Below are positions 1 through 4,679 of a stretch of DNA of 5,120 bases, piece after piece. The position numbers and the translations under genes were made by a program. Position 1 is the stretch's first letter, and every line of letters begins with the position of its first letter. Location: positions 1 through 5,120 of the forward strand of contig JAAENB010001013.1 of NCBI GenBank assembly GCA_024224995.1. The letters run 5' to 3'. A model generated the notes under the pieces. The model was not told the origin of the DNA, did no database searches, and worked only from the letters and a program-made list of their open reading frames with translations. The DNA is from a bacterium (GTDB lineage: Bacteria; Spirochaetota; UBA4802; UBA5550).

Positions 1-27
1 CATATAACAGAGCCCCATAAAAATAAA

Positions 28-31
28 GAGG
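28..31 (+). promoter_or_regulatory. Ribosome binding site of the DRE-TIM aldolase gene
   Basis: GAGG lies six bases before the ATG at 38, a standard Shine-Dalgarno position that fixes this start. The 27 bases to its left are AT-rich and show no recognisable promoter or gene end, so the real promoter, or an upstream operon partner, is probably outside the window. Confidence 0.7.
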
Positions 32-37
32 TAAACG

Positions 38-1006
38 ATGTATAGACCACAAATCAAAGTTATCGATTGTTCCATCCGGGATGGCGGACTCATGAACAAT
101 TCCAGGTTCCCTCTCGAAATGGTACGACGTGTTTTCAAAGCAGTAAACGACGCCGGAGTTGATATTATTGAACTTGGCTATAAAAACAGTAAAGAATTCT
201 TTTCCACGGATAAATACGGCCCCTGGAGATTTTGCGATGAAGATATGCTCAGAAAGGTCGTTGATGGCATTGACTATGATGTTGATATCGCTGTTATGAT
301 GGATGCCCATAAGTGCAATCCCGAAGATCTCGCGCCAAAATCGGAAAGCGTTATTGATATAATCCGTGTAGCAACCTATGTTAAAGATGTGGACAAAGCC
401 ATATACGTGGCAAATACAGCGATCCAGCGGGGATACCGGGCCGCTATTAACATTATGGCCATTTCCCATACCCTGGAAAGAGAGCTGGAAGAGGCTCTTC
501 AGCAGATAGAAGAAGAAACAAAAGTGGAGGCCTGCTACCTGGTAGACAGTTTCGGCTCTCTCTACTCCGAAGATATTCATTATATGGTCCATAAATTCCA
601 GAAATATATCAAAACAAAGGAAATTGGAATACACTGCCATAACAACCAGCAGCTGGCATTTGCCAATACCATTGAAGCAATTATCAAAGGGGCTAACTAC
701 CTTGACGGAACCTTATACGGAATCGGCCGGGCCGCGGGAAACTGTCCCCTGGAACTGCTTGTTGCTTTCTTAAAAAACCCGAAATTTAAAAACATTGAAC
801 TGCTCAAAGTTATTGGAACCGATATACTTCCCCTCACCAAAGAGATCGAATGGGGATACAAGATACCCTATATGATGACGGGAATATTAAACCTTCATCC
901 TCTTGACGCGATAGAGTTAATGGATCTTCCTGAAGATCATAAAGACCGGTTTAATTTTGAAAAATTCTATAACCGGTTAACAGCGGAAGATTCACTTGAG
1001 TATTAA
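38..1006 (+). CDS. DRE-TIM metal-dependent aldolase-like protein (HMGL-like family)
   Basis: This 322-residue protein is a TIM-barrel metallo-aldolase of the HMG-CoA lyase / 4-hydroxy-2-oxovalerate aldolase superfamily. Seen in the sequence: the opening strand VIDCSIRDGG (residues 8-17), with R14 and D15 as the catalytic Arg and metal Asp; VDSFG at 169-173; the HxH metal pair H199/H201 in IHCHNN; and GIGRAAGN at 228-235, whose Asn is the usual further metal ligand. The family normally carries out Mg/Mn-assisted aldol cleavage or condensation of a 2-keto acid in the cytoplasm. The RDGG-x-x-NN form resembles aldolases found in lipopolysaccharide and sugar-nucleotide clusters rather than catabolic DmpG, and I see no DmpG-type C-terminal communication domain, so partnering with acetaldehyde dehydrogenase is unlikely. 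The last 60 residues are not recognised. The gene overlaps the next aldolase by 11 bases, which implies co-translation. The substrate is unknown. Confidence 0.85.
   Translation: MYRPQIKVIDCSIRDGGLMNNSRFPLEMVRRVFKAVNDAGVDIIELGYKNSKEFFSTDKYGPWRFCDEDMLRKVVDGIDYDVDIAVMMDAHKCNPEDLAPKSESVIDIIRVATYVKDVDKAIYVANTAIQRGYRAAINIMAISHTLERELEEALQQIEEETKVEACYLVDSFGSLYSEDIHYMVHKFQKYIKTKEIGIHCHNNQQLAFANTIEAIIKGANYLDGTLYGIGRAAGNCPLELLVAFLKNPKFKNIELLKVIGTDILPLTKEIEWGYKIPYMMTGILNLHPLDAIELMDLPEDHKDRFNFEKFYNRLTAEDSLEY
985..989 (+). promoter_or_regulatory. Ribosome binding site that decides the TTG start of the second aldolase
   Basis: GGAAG lies inside the end of the upstream coding region, six bases before TTG at 996. 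The first in-frame ATG (1041, residue 16) has AGGA about ten bases upstream. Starting there would remove residues just before the first barrel strand (RIMVIIR), so TTG at 996 is preferred. The placement implies that ribosomes finishing the first gene reinitiate on the second. Confidence 0.6.
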
Positions 1007-1634
1007 TCCGGATATTTCACTGTTACAGGAACAGCGTATTATGGTAATAATACGCCACAATGGGCCCTTCAATCTTGAGGGGCTTTTTGAGTCCATACTC
1101 TCTATGGGGCTTAAAACCATAGAAATAACCCTTAACACCCCAAATGCAGCCAAACTGATCGCCCAGGCAGCGAGTTCTTTTGGCTCCGAGATATTTCTTG
1201 GCGCGGGAACAGTTCTTTCTGTTGACGAGGTTAAAAAAGCAAGAGACGCGGGAGCCCGTTTTATGGTATCTCCCATTTTAAACCTTGAAATGGTAGAATA
1301 CTGCGCGAAAGAGGAAATTCCCGTATTTCCCGGAGCGGCAACTCCAACAGAGATATATACCGCGTACCAGGCAGGAGCCTCAATGGTAAAACTCTTCCCT
1401 GCTTCCCAGTTTGGCCCCTCTTATATTAAGGCGGTAAAAGCAACACTTTCCCACATACCAATAATAGCCGTAGGCGGTGTCAATGCAAACACCGTGAATG
1501 ACTATTTTTCCGCCGGAGTCGGCGCGGTTGCCATAGGAACAAGTACGGTTAAACCTGAATGGGTTGAATCGGAAAATTTTAGGGCGATAAAAGATAATAT
1601 CCGAAACTTTACCGATGCTATATCTGCCCCTTAA
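996..1634 (+). CDS. KDPG/KDPGal-family class I aldolase, closest in motif to DgoA
   Basis: This is a 212-residue single-domain TIM-barrel aldolase of the usual length for the family (about 205-215). It uses a Schiff-base lysine to split or form 2-keto-3-deoxy-6-phospho sugar acids, giving pyruvate and glyceraldehyde 3-phosphate. Seen: E43 in IEITLN (general acid/base Glu), GAGTV at 69-73, FPGAATPTE at 111-119, K132 in VKLFPAS (Schiff-base Lys), FGPSYIKAVKA (139-149) and AVGGV at 158-162. From family knowledge, E. coli Eda has Arg in the EVTLR motif and Thr before GG, whereas DgoA has EIPLN and AVGGV. This protein carries Asn47 and Val159, the DgoA pattern, and shares the FGPxYIKA-KA segment. 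KDPGal aldolase activity is therefore a better guess than Entner-Doudoroff KDPG aldolase. No kinase or dehydratase of either pathway is in view, so the physiological substrate is inferred. It starts at TTG and overlaps the upstream gene by 11 bases. Confidence 0.9.
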   Translation: MSINPDISLLQEQRIMVIIRHNGPFNLEGLFESILSMGLKTIEITLNTPNAAKLIAQAASSFGSEIFLGAGTVLSVDEVKKARDAGARFMVSPILNLEMVEYCAKEEIPVFPGAATPTEIYTAYQAGASMVKLFPASQFGPSYIKAVKATLSHIPIIAVGGVNANTVNDYFSAGVGAVAIGTSTVKPEWVESENFRAIKDNIRNFTDAISAP

Positions 1635-1662
1635 AAGCAAAACTGCAAAAAAAACAAAAAGT

Positions 1663-1690
1663 TTGTCCCGATTTTCATCAATTATACACT
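1663..1690 (+). promoter_or_regulatory. Candidate sigma70-type promoter for the barrel pair
   Basis: TTGTCC (1663-1668) and TACACT (1685-1690) are separated by 16 bases, and each matches four of six consensus positions. Transcription would begin near 1697 and leave a leader of about 50 bases. The match is weak and the region is AT-rich, so chance is a real alternative. Its position, together with the palindrome just downstream, is the main support. Confidence 0.3.
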
Positions 1691-1711
1691 TAGTAAATGA
1701 AAAAGAACATT

Positions 1712-1723
1712 TTAAGCGCTAAA
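1712..1723 (+). promoter_or_regulatory. Candidate LacI-family operator (TTAAGCGCTAAA)
   Basis: A pseudo-palindrome centred on a CpG step (between 1717 and 1718), with five of six base pairs symmetric. Many LacI-family regulators bind even-length palindromes with a central CG, often within AGCGCT. It sits about 15-26 bases after the predicted transcription start, where a bound repressor would block elongation. No regulator gene is in the window, so this is inference from shape and place only. Confidence 0.25.
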
Positions 1724-1739
1724 CGCGATAAAATTAAAC

Positions 1740-1743
1740 GAGG
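1740..1743 (+). promoter_or_regulatory. Ribosome binding site of the first barrel gene
   Basis: GAGG lies six bases before the ATG at 1750. It fixes a start that places a complete signal peptide at the N-terminus. Confidence 0.65.
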
Positions 1744-1749
1744 TACACC

Positions 1750-2718
1750 ATGATTGATATTAAAAAAATCATACTACTCATCTGCTTACTGGTTCCGGCC
1801 GGCCTGGCGGCTCAGAATATTGTAATACCGCCAATTGAAGATAGCGAAAGCGAAAAAAGAACAGTTGTTACAAATATGGGCAGCAAAGCGAAAGAAGACC
1901 GGTCAGGGGAACTACGAAATAAGATTATGGTTTATGGCGGAACCCACAATTACCTGTATGGATACTCCGACCAACGATACAGAGAAGACGACAAAGGTGA
2001 TTACATAACAACAGGATCTCAGCAGTTTGGTATGGAAATTTATTATACCGGCTTTTCCAATGTTCATCGCAACATGGAAAACATACGTTTTGGCGGTTCT
2101 TTAAGCGGCTATCGTACTGCCGATATTACTGAAGTAAATCTTTATGCTGTTAATGATCATAGCATTTCTGCGGAAACATTTCCCGAGAGTATCAATGATC
2201 GCCGTCAGAAAGTTAGATTTTTCCTGGGAGCTTTTGTGGGTATTGATAAAAAATGGTTTGGCATAGACCTGGGGCTTACTTTCGATATCGAAATTTTCTA
2301 TGAAAACAAACGTGAAAAATTAACAGAAGGGTCTTCGCCTGGCAATGAAACCTATACGAAAGTAGATGGCCGTGGACTGGTTCCGGACAAAACCAGGTTC
2401 CACCCGAACGCACTGCTCCGGATCCTGCCTGCCGACAGTATACACTTCACTATTGGATATATGCGTGAAGATTTCGATCCTCTGTACGGACACCTGCAAA
2501 CAAAGATAGCGTTCCCTATTGGTAAGTACTTCCAGTTGAATGTGGGAGGATATATCTATGAAAAGAGCGGGGTTTTTATTGAACCCATTGCGAAATTCAA
2601 AGGTTTTTCCCTGGGTTTTAAAGGCGGGACTTTTATCAACTACCAGGACGACAACCTGTCAAAAGTTGGTCTTGGAGACAGTCTCTTCTGGCAGACATCA
2701 TTATCATACCAATGGTAG
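1750..2718 (+). CDS. Secreted probable outer-membrane beta-barrel protein (first of a tandem pair)
   Basis: A 322-residue protein whose family I do not recognise by name. The N-terminus is a signal peptide: Lys5/Lys6, a hydrophobic core at about 7-19, and a probable cleavage after GLA (residue 20), leaving AQN at or near the mature end. Residues 24-60 are polar and look like a flexible lead-in. From about 60 the chain alternates polar and hydrophobic residues in strand-like stretches (for example IMVYGGTHNYLYGY, VRFFLGAFVGIDKKWFGIDLGL, IHFTIGYM, FSLGFKGGTF) linked by charged turns. It ends in SLSYQW, a terminal aromatic after alternating residues as in BAM-assembled barrels. An outer-membrane location is therefore likely; transport, adhesion or structural roles cannot be told apart. 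Residues 220-259 align without gaps to residues 165-204 of the next gene, showing shared ancestry. There are no cysteines in the mature part and no lipobox. Confidence 0.7.
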   Translation: MIDIKKIILLICLLVPAGLAAQNIVIPPIEDSESEKRTVVTNMGSKAKEDRSGELRNKIMVYGGTHNYLYGYSDQRYREDDKGDYITTGSQQFGMEIYYTGFSNVHRNMENIRFGGSLSGYRTADITEVNLYAVNDHSISAETFPESINDRRQKVRFFLGAFVGIDKKWFGIDLGLTFDIEIFYENKREKLTEGSSPGNETYTKVDGRGLVPDKTRFHPNALLRILPADSIHFTIGYMREDFDPLYGHLQTKIAFPIGKYFQLNVGGYIYEKSGVFIEPIAKFKGFSLGFKGGTFINYQDDNLSKVGLGDSLFWQTSLSYQW

Positions 2719-2719
2719 G
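2717..2719 (+). promoter_or_regulatory. Ribosome binding site overlapping the stop of the first barrel gene
   Basis: AGG, within GGTAGGT, overlaps the TAG stop (2716-2718) and lies five bases before the ATG at 2725. The tight spacing suggests that the two barrel genes are translationally coupled and made together. Confidence 0.5.
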
Positions 2720-2724
2720 TCTTT

Positions 2725-3549
2725 ATGCCATTTAAAAAAATATATCTTCTCGCGGTTATTATCATGCTGATAATTCCCGTGAGGGTTATGGCAAAAACAA
2801 AGATCTCGTTCCATTATGAGCTCGGTCAATATAACAAGAGCTATGAAGATATCCGGTTCCGGGACCGGGAGCGTATTTCCTTCCCTGTTACCATGATGAA
2901 CTTCGGCGCGGAGATCCATCACACAGCAGCAAACGGCAAGATCGTCGGCTGCGGTGTTGTGGAAACGACCCTGAATGGAGGAGAGGTGCGTGACGATGCC
3001 TATAGTATTCACGAGGTCCAGCCCCAGACGCTGATAACCATGCCCTATCTCTTCGTAGGAAAGGCATGGGATTTCTGGGCCTTTGAAGTGGGCATCAGTT
3101 ACTACCTCACCGTAGCCAGGGAAGACGCCCGCACGTACCTGAACGCCGACGCCAGTACTTCTGTCAAGGACGACAGCGGCATGGGCCTGGACCGGAGCGG
3201 CTCCCATGTATTTATAAACGGAATGATACGGGTTATGCCGGAAGACTGGCTCCACTTCAAGTTCCGGCTTGCCCGGGAAGAATTCAATATTACTGATACG
3301 CTGCTGAACCTGGGAATTATATACCCCACAGAAAAAAACATATGGGAATTATTTGTTTCTTTTTCTTTTCCCGCACCGGAATTTCTTCGCGCCAACCAGC
3401 GGGTGGGACTCCGCTACTCCCGCAAGTTCGATCCCCTGGAAATAGGGCTTTCAACAAGCATCCTGGTGAACAATGAACGGAGCGGCGGCGGCAGTGTGGA
3501 CTTTTTGCATAGGTGGACTATTGGAGCGCATGTTTCCCTGGCATGGTAG
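2725..3549 (+). CDS. Secreted probable outer-membrane beta-barrel protein (second of a tandem pair)
   Basis: A 274-residue protein without a named family that I recognise. The signal peptide has Lys4/Lys5, a hydrophobic core at 7-19 and a likely cleavage after VMA (residue 23). Strand-like alternating segments follow, such as ISFPVTMMNFGAEI, TLITMPYLFVG, FWAFEVGISYYLTV and WELFVSFSF. The chain ends in AHVSLAW, again a terminal aromatic typical of barrels. It is a paralogue of the preceding gene: over residues 165-187, the Asn, Arg, Pro, Asp, His-Phe and Arg-Glu-x-Phe positions (N165, R169, P172, D174, H177, F178, R184, E185, F187) match at a constant offset of 55, and an FVG motif upstream (110-112) matches FVG at 162-164 of the first protein. 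It is shorter mainly in the N-terminal half, lacking most of the polar lead-in. The coding sequence is locally richer in GC than its partner. The two may form a hetero-oligomer or be diverged duplicates. Confidence 0.7.
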   Translation: MPFKKIYLLAVIIMLIIPVRVMAKTKISFHYELGQYNKSYEDIRFRDRERISFPVTMMNFGAEIHHTAANGKIVGCGVVETTLNGGEVRDDAYSIHEVQPQTLITMPYLFVGKAWDFWAFEVGISYYLTVAREDARTYLNADASTSVKDDSGMGLDRSGSHVFINGMIRVMPEDWLHFKFRLAREEFNITDTLLNLGIIYPTEKNIWELFVSFSFPAPEFLRANQRVGLRYSRKFDPLEIGLSTSILVNNERSGGGSVDFLHRWTIGAHVSLAW

Positions 3550-3570
3550 AGGGGAAAGAAGGTGATCGGT

Positions 3571-3627
3571 GAAGAAGAAGTACGGTAGTTATTTTTTTTC
3601 TATTGAAAAGAGTTCTACTTCTTTTTC
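3571..3627. other. Possible nested stem-loop in the convergent 3' region
   Basis: GAAGAAGAAGTA (3571-3582) is complementary to TACTTCTTTTTC (3616-3627) at 11 of 12 positions, with the remaining pair a possible G-U on the + strand. Inside lies a five-pair hairpin, TTTTC/GAAAA at 3596-3609. It spans the short gap between converging genes and the last codons of the cyclase, so it could slow or end transcription. Both arms are simple purine or pyrimidine runs, and no classic GC stem with a U tail is present, so chance is likely. Confidence 0.2.
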
Positions 3628-4611
3628 TTTGCCACGGAGGGTAATGGCGCCCATGTTTTCGCTGGTATAGATTTCGGGAAGATCGAGCTGTTCAAGAAGG
3701 TCTCCGGAAACAAGGAGTTTTTTTCCTTTTTCGTTGCACTGGGCTTCAACCCGGGCAGCGGTATTGACTGTATCGCCAAGGTAGGCGATCTCTTTTTTAA
3801 TATCTCCCATTTCTCCGGTAATTACGGTTCCGCAATGGATACCGGCCTTAAACTCGGGGACAATACCGTATTTCCCTAAAAACATCTCCCGCTGATTTTC
3901 AATACCCTCAAGGGCGTCAAAAAAGCATTGAATACAATATGCTTTTTTAATCCCCTGTTTCATCTTCCAGGTGATAATAGCTTCATCCCCTACGTATTTA
4001 TATATCTCGCCCCGGTTTTCAATTATAGCCCCGGTAATACTAAAAAAGAAGTCATTCACGAGCCGGTGAAAATCCTTATGCCCTATCTTTTCAGCGATAG
4101 TTGTTGATGATTTCAGATCCAGGAACATAAAAACCCGTTCTTCCTCTTTGGGATTATGGTAGGTTCCGATAAAATAATTGAACAACACCCGTCTTCCCAG
4201 GAGTTCGTTCATTTCCAGGAGAAATACCAGGAGCAGCACCCCGCCAAAAGCAACCAGCACCGGCACCGGCGATAGCTGGACAATAAAAAACTCTGCCGCG
4301 TTTTGTATCATTACCCCGGTATCGTCAAAAAGAAGATACGAAACAAAAAATATGCCGATAATTATTGCCAGGAAAAAAAACGTTTGTATGATCGTAACCA
4401 GGGTAAACCTGATCCTTTTTAACAGTTTCTGAAGAACTGAAAAATGAAGGGCCATAATAACAAAGGTTATTCCCCCTCCAATAAACAGCCCCTGCAGCAT
4501 ATCTGCCGGTTCAAAAGAAGAATATATCGCGGAATAAAGCCCCCCTATAAGAGCACTTATAAACGATACTGTCAGTATCATCCTGATTTTTTCACGAGTC
4601 CGATTTGTCAT
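3589..4611 (-). CDS. Membrane-anchored class III adenylate/guanylate cyclase
   Basis: A 340-residue protein. The N-terminal half has four hydrophobic helices (about residues 11-31, 40-60, 71-95 and 112-133) with short loops and no recognisable ligand-binding or HAMP domain. The C-terminal half (about 158-337) is a class III cyclase homology domain that would act in the cytoplasm as a dimer, making a cyclic nucleotide from ATP or GTP. Seen: metal Asp D165 in FLDLKSST; second metal Asp D209 and Lys205 in KYVGDE; GIHCGTVITGEMG at 257-269; and LGDTVNTAAR at 278-287 with transition-state Asn283 and Arg287. A276, three residues before the Gly of LGDTVN, occupies the position where typical adenylate cyclases carry Asp or Thr to select adenine, so nucleotide preference is uncertain. 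AAGG about ten bases upstream supports the ATG at 4611. It converges on the barrel genes and is probably expressed alone. No cyclic-nucleotide receptor is nearby. Confidence 0.88.
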   Translation of the reverse strand: MTNRTREKIRMILTVSFISALIGGLYSAIYSSFEPADMLQGLFIGGGITFVIMALHFSVLQKLLKRIRFTLVTIIQTFFFLAIIIGIFFVSYLLFDDTGVMIQNAAEFFIVQLSPVPVLVAFGGVLLLVFLLEMNELLGRRVLFNYFIGTYHNPKEEERVFMFLDLKSSTTIAEKIGHKDFHRLVNDFFFSITGAIIENRGEIYKYVGDEAIITWKMKQGIKKAYCIQCFFDALEGIENQREMFLGKYGIVPEFKAGIHCGTVITGEMGDIKKEIAYLGDTVNTAARVEAQCNEKGKKLLVSGDLLEQLDLPEIYTSENMGAITLRGKEKEVELFSIEKK

Positions 4612-4643
4612 GGCGGTTCTACCTTTTATTGATTTCGTCCACC

Positions 4644-4672
4644 ATAATTAAACAATACAAGTACCCAATCAA
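4644..4672 (-). promoter_or_regulatory. Candidate promoter of the cyclase gene
   Basis: Read on the - strand, TTGATT (4672-4667) and AATTAT (4649-4644) are spaced by 17 bases, each with four of six consensus matches. The last base of the -10 box is 32 bases before the start codon, which leaves a leader of about 25 bases. The position fits, but AT-rich DNA gives such matches by chance. It would let the cyclase be transcribed independently of the repeat gene upstream. Confidence 0.35.
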
Positions 4673-4679
4673 TCTTTTT

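Larger units (their letters stand above)
1635..1749. other. AT-rich intergenic region between the aldolase operon and the barrel pair
   Basis: A 115-base gap. Its left part is A-rich with no convincing terminator: the only inverted repeat, ACAAA/TTTGT at 1654-1666, has a five-pair AT stem and no following T run. The middle holds a weak promoter candidate (1663-1690), the right part a LacI-type pseudo-palindrome (1712-1723) and the ribosome binding site of the next gene. No coding signal is seen. Confidence 0.6.

Noticed and set aside
992..1276. Short - strand open frame opposite the second aldolase
   Set aside because: It is antisense to a clearly conserved aldolase and shows no domain or start signal.
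1654..1666. Terminator after the aldolase operon
   Set aside because: The ACAAA/TTTGT stem is only five AT-rich pairs and is followed by CCCG rather than a T run.
2704..3255. Long open frame on the - strand beneath the second barrel gene
   Set aside because: It lies opposite a gene with a signal peptide, ribosome site and paralogue. The antisense translation has no recognisable motif and no ribosome site of note.
3563..3589. Tiny eight-codon open frame with a purine-rich leader after the second barrel gene
   Set aside because: It is too short to support, the GTG start lies in purine-rich simple sequence, and no conserved feature is seen.
3592..3599. T run as an intrinsic terminator of the barrel operon
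   Set aside because: No GC-rich hairpin directly precedes it. The run is explained by the lysine codons at the end of the cyclase on the other strand.
4178..4632. Two short + strand open frames opposite the cyclase membrane region
   Set aside because: They are basic, low-complexity translations antisense to transmembrane codons, with no supporting start signal.
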